A stretch of 64,000 nucleotides of DNA. Origin: Hasllibacter sp. MH4015 (GTDB taxonomy: Bacteria; Pseudomonadota; Alphaproteobacteria; Rhodobacterales; Rhodobacteraceae). Position numbers and translations under genes: made by a program. Under the pieces are notes generated by a model. It did no database searches. It was not told the DNA's origin and saw only the letters and a list, made by a program, of their open reading frames with translations. The stretch lies in contig NZ_JAHTBK010000001.1 in NCBI RefSeq assembly GCF_020177575.1, forward strand, positions 3,488,001 through 3,552,000. Direction: 5' to 3'. This document shows positions 1-8,069 of the stretch, in pieces; within the stretch, counting starts at the first letter, position 1, and each line of letters opens with the position of its first letter.

Positions 1-351
1 AATGACACGCTACAGGCCGATGGCGCCTTCGTGGAGATGACGGGGGGCGACGGCGTTGACGTCTTCAACCTCACACGCTCCGCCGCGGATATGGATGACG
101 GATCGGGCGCGGGCTTCCCCCTGAACACGATCACCGACTTCGATCCGGCGACCGAACAGGTGAACATCAACTACATCAACGGCGATGCGACCGCCGCATC
201 GGTGCCCTACGTCCTGTCGAATGCCAGTGACGGGTCCGGCGTCGAGGTCAGGATCGACGGCGATGTCTATGTCCTGCTTGAGGGTCTGACCGTGGCGCAG
301 GTTCTGGCCACCACGCCCACGCCGATCAACGTGACCGGCGCGGTTGCCTGA
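1..351 (+). CDS. C-terminal end of an RTX/type I-secreted protein (5' truncated)
   Basis: The reading frame is open from the first base, so only the last 116 residues are visible. They contain GGDGVDVF followed by a segment with ITDFDPATEQ, the usual end of RTX (haemolysin-type calcium-binding) proteins: a last glycine/aspartate repeat, then a beta-rich C-terminal secretion region. Such proteins leave the cell through a type I (TolC-type) exporter. The catalytic or adhesive part lies upstream of the window, so the specific function is unknown. The next gene probably starts inside its last codons. Confidence 0.75.
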   Translation, partial: NDTLQADGAFVEMTGGDGVDVFNLTRSAADMDDGSGAGFPLNTITDFDPATEQVNINYINGDATAASVPYVLSNASDGSGVEVRIDGDVYVLLEGLTVAQVLATTPTPINVTGAVA

Positions 352-808
352 TCGCGGCTTCCGTATACGGGGATTGGGTGAAATCGCCATCCGCTGCGAC
401 GATGTCGGGCGGATGGCGGACTTCTACGAAAACACGCTCGGGTTGGAGCGGATGGAGGGCAGTGCCGCAAGCGGCATCGTCTTTTTCCGCATTGCCGAAG
501 GCTTCGGCGGCCATACCCAGATCTTGGCCCTGTTCGACAAGGCGATGACGGGCCGCCCCGGCCTGCACCCGACCGGCCCCGACGCGCCAGAGACCGGCGC
601 GAAATCCTCGCTCCACCATATCGCGCTTAGCCTGCCTTACGCCGAACAGGACGCCGTGATGGCGTGGTACAACGCGCGGGGCCTGCCCTACCGGGTGGAA
701 CATTTCGGCTGGGTCGGCTGGCGCGGCGTATTCACCGAAGACCCCGAAGGCAACACGGTGGAGCTGGTCGCCTACCACCCGGATCTGCTCCAGCCTTCGG
801 GCGCATAA
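344..808 (+). CDS. VOC (glyoxalase/bleomycin-resistance) family protein
   Basis: A 154-residue protein with the vicinal-oxygen-chelate fold. The N-terminal module begins at GLGEIAIRCDDVGRMADFY and the second at SSLHHIALSL, ending with the typical NTVELVAYH, which supplies a metal-binding Glu. Members bind a divalent metal and act as glyoxalases, dioxygenases, epimerases or resistance proteins; the substrate here cannot be told. The start is uncertain. The earliest in-frame start is a TTG that overlaps the preceding stop by 8 bases, and another TTG lies at 374. No ATG precedes the conserved domain. Confidence 0.75.
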   Translation: MPDRGFRIRGLGEIAIRCDDVGRMADFYENTLGLERMEGSAASGIVFFRIAEGFGGHTQILALFDKAMTGRPGLHPTGPDAPETGAKSSLHHIALSLPYAEQDAVMAWYNARGLPYRVEHFGWVGWRGVFTEDPEGNTVELVAYHPDLLQPSGA

Positions 809-821
809 TGGGCCAATCGTG

Positions 822-884
822 CCCTCTTTGCTTTGAAAATACCTCGGTGGGGGGTCTGGGGGGGAGGCAGCGCCTCTCCCCAGG
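822..884 (+). repeat. Dispersed intergenic repeat / terminator-like element, copy 1
   Basis: The 26 bases 822-847 recur at 56098-56123 with a single mismatch (T834 versus C56110). In both copies a G-run follows and then a GC-rich inverted repeat; here GAGGC/GCCTC lies around 864-876. Both copies sit between convergent genes, here the VOC gene and the D-amino-acid aminotransferase. The placement suggests a two-way transcription stop or a REP-like element. Confidence 0.6.
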
Positions 885-913
885 CGGTCGACCGCGTCAG
901 CGGGCGAAACCTC

Positions 914-1771
914 TCAGATCGCAGCCTTCCGCATCTCGTCGAGGTAAATCTCCCGCAGCCGGGCGGTCACATTGCCCGGTGCGCCATTGCCCACGGCCTC
1001 CCCGTCGATCTCCACCACCGGCATCACGAAGGTCGATGCGCTGGTGATGAATGCCTCATCCGCCGCCTTCGCCTCTTCCATCGTGAAGGGACGTTCCTCC
1101 ACCTTCATCTGCGCCTCCTGCGCCATGCGCAGGACGGCGGCGCGGGTGATCCCGTGCAGGATTTCGTGGCCCAAATGCCGGGTGATGATCGTGTTGCCCT
1201 TGACGATATAGGCGTTGTTGGACGTGCCTTCGGTCACGACACCGTCCTCCACCATCCATGCATCATGGGCGCCCGCGGCCTTCGCCGCCATCTTGCCCAT
1301 CGACGGGTAAAGCAGCTGCACCGTCTTGATGTCGCGCCGCCCCCAGCGTTCGTCGGGGATGGAGATCACCTTCATTCCCGTCTTCGCCATCGGGTTTTCC
1401 GCCAGCCCCGCCTTGGCCTGAGTGAACAGCACGATGGTCGGGTCTGTCTCCTCGGACGGGTAGGCGAAATCCCGATCCGCCGCCCCGCGCGTGACTTGCA
1501 GGTAGATCAGGCCCTCGGTCAGGTCATTGGCGCGCACCAATTCGCGGTGGATCTCCAGCAGCTCGTCCTCGGTGACGGGGTTTCGCATCTCCAACTCATC
1601 CAGCGACCGCTGCAACCGCTTCGCATGGCCCGCAAAGTCGATCAGCTTGCCGTCCAGAACGCTCGTCACCTCATAGACGCCATCGGCGAACAGGAACCCA
1701 CGGTCGAAGATCGACACTGTGGCGTCGTGTTCGGGCAGGTATTCTCCGTTGACGTAGACGGTGCGGGTCAT
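914..1771 (-). CDS. dat: D-amino-acid aminotransferase (class IV, PLP-dependent)
   Basis: A 285-residue fold-type IV aminotransferase, the usual length for D-alanine/D-amino-acid transaminases, which interconvert D-amino acids and 2-oxo acids. Visible features are FDRGFLFADGVYEV near residues 22-36, the PLP lysine in RRDIKTVQLL (Lys149) and the cofactor-binding VTEGTSNNAYIV near 180-190. The DIKTVQLL context fits D-amino-acid transaminases better than IlvE, although branched-chain activity cannot be excluded. It is the last gene of a minus-strand group with dgcN and dgcA, which suggests a shared role in D-amino-acid turnover. ATG start at 1771. Confidence 0.85.
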   Translation of the reverse strand: MTRTVYVNGEYLPEHDATVSIFDRGFLFADGVYEVTSVLDGKLIDFAGHAKRLQRSLDELEMRNPVTEDELLEIHRELVRANDLTEGLIYLQVTRGAADRDFAYPSEETDPTIVLFTQAKAGLAENPMAKTGMKVISIPDERWGRRDIKTVQLLYPSMGKMAAKAAGAHDAWMVEDGVVTEGTSNNAYIVKGNTIITRHLGHEILHGITRAAVLRMAQEAQMKVEERPFTMEEAKAADEAFITSASTFVMPVVEIDGEAVGNGAPGNVTARLREIYLDEMRKAAI

Positions 1772-1804
1772 GGTCGGTGCTCCTGTATTCGTGTGGCGCT
1801 TGGT

Positions 1805-2605
1805 CTAGAGAGTGCCAAGGATCTGTTCAATCGCCCATTCGACCCGGTCCACGGAATAGCTGTGGCCGCCCTCGAACAGGCAGAGGGTCAGACCGATACC
1901 ATCGAGGTTGAACCCCGCCGCACAGCTGGTGCCGTATGGGAAATCCAGGGGAACCGGCTGCAGGACCTGCATGTGGCGACCGTACATCTCGATGGCCCGC
2001 ATCACGTCGCCCTGATGGGTCTGGCCGATAGGGCGCCCGGCAAGGGGAACCGTACGATCCTCGGTGCCGTGAATGTGGATGATATGGGCAGGCGGGGCCG
2101 GGCAGCTTTCGGGGACCGGGGCCCAGAACGTGCCAGCGTACGGTACAAACCCGGCGAAGACATCACCGCCCATCCCGCAGGCCAGGGTCCAGGTCATCAT
2201 CCCGCCCGCGCTGAAGCCCGTGGCGATCAGGCGGTCGCGGTCCAGGTCGACCCGCCCCGCCACATCCTCGATCACCGCATTGACGTAATCGTATTCCGCC
2301 GCCTCGCTCTGGCCCGGGTTCCTTGGCCTGTGGGCGAGGTTCCAATCGTCCGCGTCGGCATTGATCGCGACGAAGACCATCCCCAGCCGATCCGCCATTG
2401 CCCGCAGGCTGGCATTGCGCATCGCACCGTTCGCGCTGCCGCGATAGCCATGGGCGTGGAAGAACGCGCCGACGGGCCCGTCGACCCCTTCGGGCATGTA
2501 GTAACGATAGGTCCGGTCGCCGAGGACGGAGCAGTCGGTCTCCGGCCCACATGCCAGCGCGGGGGATGCGGTCAGGGCAAGGAAGGCGGCAAGGATCAGG
2601 CGCAT
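1805..2605 (-). CDS. Secreted alpha/beta-hydrolase, PHB-depolymerase/feruloyl-esterase-like
   Basis: The start is placed at the ATG at 2605, giving 266 residues beginning MRLILAAFLALTASPALA, a clear Sec signal peptide. A longer frame opens at a GTG at 2662. The mature part has an HGYRGS oxyanion region, the nucleophile elbow GFSAGG, an Asp in HGTEDRTVP and a late His in EGGHSYS, which together make a Ser-Asp-His triad. It resembles LpqC/poly(3-hydroxybutyrate) depolymerase-type esterases, acting in the periplasm or outside the cell. Its natural ester is not evident. It lies between dgcA and the aminotransferase on the same strand. Confidence 0.78.
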   Translation of the reverse strand: MRLILAAFLALTASPALACGPETDCSVLGDRTYRYYMPEGVDGPVGAFFHAHGYRGSANGAMRNASLRAMADRLGMVFVAINADADDWNLAHRPRNPGQSEAAEYDYVNAVIEDVAGRVDLDRDRLIATGFSAGGMMTWTLACGMGGDVFAGFVPYAGTFWAPVPESCPAPPAHIIHIHGTEDRTVPLAGRPIGQTHQGDVMRAIEMYGRHMQVLQPVPLDFPYGTSCAAGFNLDGIGLTLCLFEGGHSYSVDRVEWAIEQILGTL

Positions 2606-2677
2606 GGGGGACTCCATCAAAGCGTGAGCCGTGAGGGTGGAAGATCGCGCGCCGGGATGCACATCACACCCAAGTGA

Positions 2678-3628
2678 TCACCCCCACAATTCTGCGTCGG
2701 GTGGATAGACAACGGACCCGTCGAACCGCAGCGGCGGCACGCGGTCTTCGGCCAGCAGCAGCGGACCGTCGAGGTCCACGATCTCCGCGCCCTGCGCCAC
2801 GATCATCGCGGGCGCCATGGCGAGGGATGAGCCGACCATGCACCCGACCATGATCTTGTAGCCGTCCGCCCGCGCCGCGTCGCGCAGGGCCAGCGCCTCG
2901 GTCAGGCCACCGGTCTTGTCGAGCTTGATGTTCACCATATCGTATTTGCCCGCCAGCGCCGGAAGCGATTTGCGGTCATGGCACGATTCGTCGGCGCAGA
3001 CGGGCAGGGGCCGCGCGATCTCCGCCAGCATGTCGTCGTCGCCCGCCGGCAGGGGCTGTTCCACCATCCGCACGCCCAACCGTACCAGGTGCGGGGCCAG
3101 CTCGGTGTAGATGTCCGCCGTCCAGCCCTCGTTCGCATCCACGATGATGGCCGCATCGGGCGCGCCCGCGCGCACGGCCTCCAGCCGCGCCATGTCGTCC
3201 GGCGTGCCGAGCTTGATTTTCAGAAGCGGGCGATGGGCGTGTTTCGCGGCGGCTTCGCGCATCCGCTCCGGCGTGTCGAGCGACAGGGTATAGGCCGATG
3301 TCACCGGGCCCGGCGCGGGCTCGTCGGCAATCTCCCAAACCCGCTGACCGGCGCGCTTGGCCTGCAAATCCCATAGCGCGCAATCGACCGCGTTGCGCGC
3401 CGCACCGGCTGGCATATCGTCAAGCGGCTGGCCGTCGCGAAAGGCCGCGATCTGCGCCTCAACACTGTCTAGCGTTTCGCCGTAGCGGGCATAGGGCACG
3501 CATTCGCCGCGCCCCGTCACGCCGTCTTCCTCCACCGTCACGGTCAGAACCTGCGCCTCGCTCCGTGATCCGCGCGAGATCGTGAAAACCTCGGCCAGCG
3601 GGAAGCTGTCGCGCGTGACGGTCAGCAT
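2678..3628 (-). CDS. dgcA: N-acetyl-D-glutamate racemase DgcA (enolase superfamily)
   Basis: A 316-residue member of the MLE/dipeptide-epimerase branch of the enolase superfamily. It has the KxK catalytic pair (Lys137 and Lys139 in LLKIKLG), metal ligands Asp164 (VDANEGW), Glu190 (VEQPL) and Asp213 (CADES), and the second-face lysine Lys235 in NIKLDK. By sequence alone it could be an L-Ala-D/L-Glu epimerase. Its one-base TGATG overlap with dgcN makes the DgcN-DgcA D-glutamate route more likely. There DgcN acetylates D-Glu and DgcA racemises N-acetyl-D-Glu to the L form. Confidence 0.85.
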   Translation of the reverse strand: MLTVTRDSFPLAEVFTISRGSRSEAQVLTVTVEEDGVTGRGECVPYARYGETLDSVEAQIAAFRDGQPLDDMPAGAARNAVDCALWDLQAKRAGQRVWEIADEPAPGPVTSAYTLSLDTPERMREAAAKHAHRPLLKIKLGTPDDMARLEAVRAGAPDAAIIVDANEGWTADIYTELAPHLVRLGVRMVEQPLPAGDDDMLAEIARPLPVCADESCHDRKSLPALAGKYDMVNIKLDKTGGLTEALALRDAARADGYKIMVGCMVGSSLAMAPAMIVAQGAEIVDLDGPLLLAEDRVPPLRFDGSVVYPPDAELWG

Positions 3629-4629
3629 CAGATCGCCTCCAGCGCATTGCAGAGCTTCGCCGCACCCTGCCGGAACGGATCGCAGGTCGGCAGGCCCATG
3701 CGCTTTTCCACGCCTTCCAGGTAGGACAGCGCCTCATCCTCGCCCATCGCGGCGGTGTTGACCGATACGCCCACGACCTGCGCCTTGGGATTGGCCACGC
3801 GGGCCAGCGGCAGGGCGGTATCGCGCAACGTCTCCAGCGTCGGCAGGCCATATCCGGGCAGGCCGCGCATGTGGGTTCGGGTGGGCTCGTGGCTCAGGAT
3901 CAGCGCGTCGGGCTGACCGCCATGGACCAGCGCCATCGTCACCCCGGAATAGGAGACGTGGAACAGGCTGCCCTGCCCCTCGATCATGTCCCAATGGTCG
4001 TCGTCATTGTCGGGCGTCAGATACTCGACGGCCCCGGCCATGAAATCCGCGATCACCGCATCCAGCGGCACACCATCCCCGGTGATCAGGATGCCGGTCT
4101 GTCCCGTGGCGCGGAACGAGGATTTCAGGCCGCGCCCCTTCATTTCCTTGTCCATCGCCAGCGCCGTATACATCTTGCCCGCCGAACAATCGGTGCCCAC
4201 GGCCAGGCACCGCTTGCCTGACCGCTTTTCACCATTGGCGATGGGATATTGCACCGACGGGATGCGCACGTCGTGCAGCTGGCGACCATATTCATGGGCG
4301 ACGGCCACAAGGTCGGGCTCGTCCCGCAACAGATTATGCAGGCCCGAGGCGATGTCGAACCCCTGCGCCAGCGCCTCGATCAAGACCCGTTTCCAGGAGG
4401 AGGAGATGACGCCCCCCCGGTTCGCCACTCCGATCACCAGCGTCTTCGCGCCCGCCTTCTTGGCCGCGGCAAGGTCCATGTCGGGCACGCGCACATCGGC
4501 TTTGCAATCCTCCATCCGGAATTGGCCGACCACGTTGTCGGGCCGCCAGTCGCGAATGCCCTGGGCGACCTTCGCGCCAAGCTGGTCGGGCGCATCGCCC
4601 AAAAACAGAAGATATGGTGTCTGGATCAT
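3628..4629 (-). CDS. dgcN: D-glutamate N-acetyltransferase DgcN (DUF1611 family)
   Basis: A 333-residue DUF1611-family protein. The C-terminal half carries a P-loop-like segment, CLAVGTDCSAGKMYTALAMD, and the N-terminal part a Rossmann-like region with VIGVANRGG. The family includes DgcN, which N-acetylates D-glutamate as the first step of D-Glu use in marine bacteria. Direct coupling to dgcA supports this over an uncharacterised ATPase role. It is the first gene of a minus-strand unit running dgcN, dgcA, esterase, aminotransferase. Start is the ATG at 4629. Confidence 0.85.
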   Translation of the reverse strand: MIQTPYLLFLGDAPDQLGAKVAQGIRDWRPDNVVGQFRMEDCKADVRVPDMDLAAAKKAGAKTLVIGVANRGGVISSSWKRVLIEALAQGFDIASGLHNLLRDEPDLVAVAHEYGRQLHDVRIPSVQYPIANGEKRSGKRCLAVGTDCSAGKMYTALAMDKEMKGRGLKSSFRATGQTGILITGDGVPLDAVIADFMAGAVEYLTPDNDDDHWDMIEGQGSLFHVSYSGVTMALVHGGQPDALILSHEPTRTHMRGLPGYGLPTLETLRDTALPLARVANPKAQVVGVSVNTAAMGEDEALSYLEGVEKRMGLPTCDPFRQGAAKLCNALEAI

Positions 4630-4776
4630 GGCTTGCCCCTCCGCCGTGCGTGTTCATTGCGCGGCACGTTAACCGCGATCGGGCGCAATTACTTGGGAAA
4701 GACGCCCGCTGATATCGCCAATCGAAGAAGATGACCGCGCCAATTCCGCCCCTTGCGAGGAAATCGTGCGCGACGC

Positions 4777-5124
4777 CTAGGTCTTGGTCAGAAGGGCGAT
4801 GGGGCGGTTGTCTGGCTGTTCGAAATCCACCGGCGCGGTGTCGGAGGCGGCGGTGTTGCGCTTGAAATCGTAGCGCATCAATTCGCCATCCCGCGCGGCG
4901 GCCACGATCAGCGCCTGATAAAGGTGGCGCGGCCCCTCGAAAATGTCGACCAGCCCGCGCAGATGCGGGGTGGTGGTGTCGTCGACGGCGAATCCCTCAT
5001 CGGACATGTCGAGGATCGCGAACGCCTCCTCCCCGATCTGGACGGACCGGGACGCGCGCTTGCGCCGCCCCTGCATCTGGGCCGCGGCAAGTTCATCGCG
5101 GATGCCTTCGGGAAGGAATTCCAA
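4777..5124 (-). CDS. Conserved hypothetical protein, 115 residues
   Basis: A small soluble protein without a signal peptide or membrane segment. It starts MEFLPEGIRDELAAAQ and has a compact mixed alpha/beta composition (IGEEAFAILDMSDEGFAVD, then a helical stretch HLYQALIVAAARDGELMRYDFKRN). No catalytic motif or named family was recognised. The minus-strand reading is preferred over the opposite frame because its composition is that of a folded acidic protein. It is divergent from the CGNR regulator, with palindromic sites between them. Confidence 0.6.
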   Translation of the reverse strand: MEFLPEGIRDELAAAQMQGRRKRASRSVQIGEEAFAILDMSDEGFAVDDTTTPHLRGLVDIFEGPRHLYQALIVAAARDGELMRYDFKRNTAASDTAPVDFEQPDNRPIALLTKT

Positions 5125-5177
5125 TGTCTGACCCTCTGGGAATAGTTCCTGTTCGCAAGGCTATAGGTGAACCTGGT

Positions 5178-5262
5178 TAATGTCAGGTCAATGACAGAAG
5201 TTCGCCGATCCGGCGGCACTTGCGGGTCCAATATGGACATCACCCTAAAAACCCTGACATTA
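5178..5262. promoter_or_regulatory. Palindromic TGTCA/TGACA operator-like sites in a divergent intergenic region
   Basis: TGTCA at 5181-5185 and TGACA at 5192-5196 form a dyad with a six-base spacer. A longer inverted pair, TAATGTCAGG at 5178-5187 and CCTGACATTA at 5253-5262, spans the same region. The sites lie between the 115-residue minus-strand gene and the plus-strand CGNR zinc-finger gene, so either gene, or autoregulation by the CGNR protein, could be the target. No binding protein is known. Confidence 0.45.
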
Positions 5263-5317
5263 CCGGTTGTTAGAAGTTGCGGCGCAACATCGTTGCATCT
5301 GAAGCTACGGGTAGAAG

Positions 5318-5893
5318 ATGACAAAGGATCAGGGCACCGGATCGCATGTTGCAGGCGGGGATCACCCGTTTCTGGAATTCGTGAACACCGTGTCGGACGA
5401 TGGCAAGACCCGGGCGGAGAACACGTTTCAGTCGCCGGCGGAACTCGCGGCGCGGCTGACCGAGCTTGGGATGCTGCGACAGGGCGCCCGGATCGGGGTC
5501 GAGGATATGGCCGCGCTCGTTGATTTCAGGGAAGCCGCGTATCGCGTCCTCTCCGCCCAGGCCGCCCGCAAGCCGCCCCCGGCGGAGGCTGCGGCAACGG
5601 TGGAGGACGCCCTGAAATCCGCCGTGACCCATGGCCAGTTCGTCTTTCGCACCAAGGGCTTGCGGATCACCTCTGCGCCAAGGGGGACCAGCCTTGATCG
5701 GCTCGCTCTCGCCATGCTCGACCTGTTGCAATCGGACGATGCCGCGCGCCTGTCGGAATGCCGCCGCTGCACGCGGTTATTCATCGACCGGGGTCGCGGA
5801 CGCGGGCGGCGCTGGTGCGACATGGCCCGCTGCGGCAACCGCGCCAAGGCAGAGAGTTTTCGCGCGCGCAGGCGGGCTGCCAGAAGCGGCTGA
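5318..5893 (+). CDS. ABATE/CGNR zinc-finger domain protein, putative regulator
   Basis: A 191-residue two-domain protein. The N-terminal ABATE-like region starts around HPFLEFVNTVSDDGKTRAEN and is followed by a helical middle. The C-terminal CGNR zinc finger has Cys ligands in SECRRCTRLFID and RWCDMARCGNRAKAE, with the diagnostic CGNR tetrapeptide near residue 172. CGNR proteins are treated as putative DNA-binding transcription factors that may sense a small ligand. An arginine-rich stretch lies between the Cys pairs (RGRGRGRR) and another at the C-terminus. The target is unknown, but palindromes upstream suggest autoregulation. Confidence 0.85.
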   Translation: MTKDQGTGSHVAGGDHPFLEFVNTVSDDGKTRAENTFQSPAELAARLTELGMLRQGARIGVEDMAALVDFREAAYRVLSAQAARKPPPAEAAATVEDALKSAVTHGQFVFRTKGLRITSAPRGTSLDRLALAMLDLLQSDDAARLSECRRCTRLFIDRGRGRGRRWCDMARCGNRAKAESFRARRRAARSG

Positions 5894-6001
5894 TCCGCCG
5901 ATCCTGTGCGCTGATGCAAGGCCGCCCCTGCGCCGGTCCGCGTTTTCCGTCCACGCCCACCGCCCTATCTGTGTGCCGACACGAGATGAAGGAGTGAAGT
6001 G

Positions 6002-6991
6002 ATGGGCCTTTTGGTGGACGGAAAGTGGCAGGACAAATGGTATGACACCAAGTCCTCCGGTGGCGCGTTCAAGCGTCAGGAATCGCAGTTCCGCAACTGG
6101 ATCACCGCCGACGGCTCCGCCGGGCCAAGCGGGGAGGGCGGGTTCAAGGCCGAATCCGGCCGCTATCACCTCTACGTCTCCCACGCCTGCCCGTGGGCCA
6201 ATCGCACGATGATCTTCCGCGCGCTCAAGGGGCTTCAGGATCACATCGACATCTCCGTCGTGCATCCCGACATGCTGGGTGACGGCTGGACGTTTGACAC
6301 CGATTTCCCCGGTGCCACCGGCGACACGCTCTATGGCCTGCCGTTCGCCCGCGACCTCTACACCAAGGCGCAGCCCGATGTGACCACCCGCGTCACCGTC
6401 CCGATCCTTTGGGACAAGCAGCGGGAGACCATCGTGTCCAACGAATCCGCCGAGATCATTCGAATGTTCAACAGCGCGTTCAACGGGATCACCGGCAACA
6501 CGGACGACTACTATCCCGAACCCCTCCACGACCGGATCGAGGAGGTCAACGCCCGCGTCTATTCCGACATCAACAACGGCGTCTACAAATCCGGCTTCGC
6601 CACCACGCAGGAGGCCTACGACAAGGCCGTCACGGCGCTGTTCGACGGGTTGGATTGGGTCGAGGGCCTTCTGGCGCAGTCCCGCTACCTGACCGGCGAC
6701 CGCCTGACGGAAGCTGACTGGCGCCTCTTCACCACGCTTGTCCGTTTCGATCTGGTTTATCACCTGCACTTCAAGTGCAACCGCGCGCGGATCGTGGATT
6801 ACCCGAACCTCTGGGCCTACACGCGCGAGCTGTACCAGCGTCCCGGCATCGCCGACACGATCAACTTCGACCACATCGTGCGCCACTACCATTACAGTCA
6901 TGAGAGCATCAATCCGCACCGCATCATCCCGATCAATCCGGTGATCGACTGGCACGAGCCCCATGGTCGCGCGTCCTCGCGCGCTGCTTGA
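6002..6991 (+). CDS. Glutathionyl-hydroquinone reductase (Xi-class GST)
   Basis: A 329-residue Xi-class glutathione transferase, the usual size for YqjG/PcpF-type glutathionyl-hydroquinone reductases. These use GSH to reduce GS-hydroquinones. Visible features are FKRQESQFRNWI near the N-terminus, the catalytic Cys63 in SHACPWANR, and the C-terminal helical domain with GDRLTEADWRLFTTLVRFD and YQRPGIADTINFDHI. A GTG immediately precedes the ATG; the ATG at 6002 follows GAAGGAGTGAAGTG, a good ribosome-binding site. It acts in the cytosol, probably in quinone or xenobiotic detoxification. Confidence 0.9.
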   Translation: MGLLVDGKWQDKWYDTKSSGGAFKRQESQFRNWITADGSAGPSGEGGFKAESGRYHLYVSHACPWANRTMIFRALKGLQDHIDISVVHPDMLGDGWTFDTDFPGATGDTLYGLPFARDLYTKAQPDVTTRVTVPILWDKQRETIVSNESAEIIRMFNSAFNGITGNTDDYYPEPLHDRIEEVNARVYSDINNGVYKSGFATTQEAYDKAVTALFDGLDWVEGLLAQSRYLTGDRLTEADWRLFTTLVRFDLVYHLHFKCNRARIVDYPNLWAYTRELYQRPGIADTINFDHIVRHYHYSHESINPHRIIPINPVIDWHEPHGRASSRAA

Positions 6992-7043
6992 GGCGGATCG
7001 CGAGGGCTTGCGGGCCGCCTGAATTCAGGCTTCAACCGGGACC

Positions 7044-8069
7044 ATGACCGGCCCCGGTAACACACGCGACCACGGTGGCGGCCTCGACGCCGCCATGGCC
7101 CGCTACGGCGGGTCGCGCGACCAATGGCTCGACCTGTCCACCGGCATCAACCCGGTGCCATATCCGATCGGTGACATCCCGCCCGATGCGTGGCACCGCC
7201 TGCCCGATGAAGGTGCAATGGACGCGCTCCTGCAAGCGGCCCGCCGCTTCTGGAACGTCCCCGACAGCGCCCAGATCATCGCCGCCCCGGGCGCGTCTGC
7301 CCTGATCGCGCGAATGCCTCTGCTGACCGGTTCCACCACCGGCGGGGTCCATATCCCGCGGCCCACCTACAACGAACATGCCGCCGCGTTTGAGGCCACT
7401 GGCGATCATTGGCTCTCCGATGACCCGAACGATGCCTTCACCCACGTCTATGTGCACCCCAACAATCCCGATGGCCGGCTGTGGAGCGCCGATCATATGG
7501 GTGGCCGGACGCTCACGGTGATTGATGAAAGTTTCTGTGACACCGATCCCGGGGAAAGTCACATCGCGCTGGCCCCCGACAAGGGGATCGTGGTGCTGAA
7601 GAGTTTCGGCAAATTCTGGGGTCTCGCCGGTCTGCGCCTCGGGTTTCTCATTGGCACGCCGGAAACACTCGCTCCGGTGGATCGCGCCAAACGCTATGGC
7701 ATCTTGGGGGCCGAGCATGAGATGCGGCTGCAATCCATGGCCGATGCGCTCGGCCCCTGGCCCGTCTCCGGCCCGGCCCTCGAAATCGGGACCAGAGCGC
7801 TCGGTGACACCGCATGGGCCGAAGCCACCCGCGCCCGCCTCGCCCAAGATGCGGCGCGGCTGGACGATCTGATCTTGCGTACACGCGCCGAACTGGTCGG
7901 CGGTACAGGCCTGTTCCGCACCTATGCCGTACCGGACGCCGCCGCGCTCCACGACCGCCTCGCGCGCGCCCGTATCCTCACCCGCATCTTCCCCTATTCC
8001 GAACGCTGGATGCGCTTCGGCCTGCCGGGAACCGAGGCCCATTGGGCGCAACTCGAAGCCGCTCTATGA
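7044..8069 (+). CDS. cobD: Threonine-phosphate decarboxylase-type aminotransferase of cobalamin synthesis (CobC/CobD)
   Basis: A 341-residue fold-type I PLP enzyme. DLSTGINPVPYP near residue 30 and HPNNPDGR near 138 are typical of L-threonine-O-3-phosphate decarboxylases. The PLP lysine is Lys190 in LKSFGKFWGLAGLRLGF. The product, aminopropanol phosphate, supplies the linker of the cobalamin nucleotide loop. It is called cobC in the Pseudomonas denitrificans scheme and cobD in the Salmonella scheme. The following gene overlaps its stop by four bases (ATGA), so the two are translationally coupled. Confidence 0.9.
   Translation: MTGPGNTRDHGGGLDAAMARYGGSRDQWLDLSTGINPVPYPIGDIPPDAWHRLPDEGAMDALLQAARRFWNVPDSAQIIAAPGASALIARMPLLTGSTTGGVHIPRPTYNEHAAAFEATGDHWLSDDPNDAFTHVYVHPNNPDGRLWSADHMGGRTLTVIDESFCDTDPGESHIALAPDKGIVVLKSFGKFWGLAGLRLGFLIGTPETLAPVDRAKRYGILGAEHEMRLQSMADALGPWPVSGPALEIGTRALGDTAWAEATRARLAQDAARLDDLILRTRAELVGGTGLFRTYAVPDAAALHDRLARARILTRIFPYSERWMRFGLPGTEAHWAQLEAAL

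Noticed and set aside
833-2677. Long open frame (614 codons) on the plus strand
   Set aside because: It runs antisense to the aminotransferase and esterase genes. Its product is rich in Arg/His/Gly without domains, as expected for an opposite-strand frame of GC-rich DNA.
6992-7043. Cobalamin riboswitch before the cobalamin genes
   Set aside because: Only 52 bases separate the reductase gene from the decarboxylase gene, far too short for the B12 aptamer, and no B12-box-like sequence was seen.
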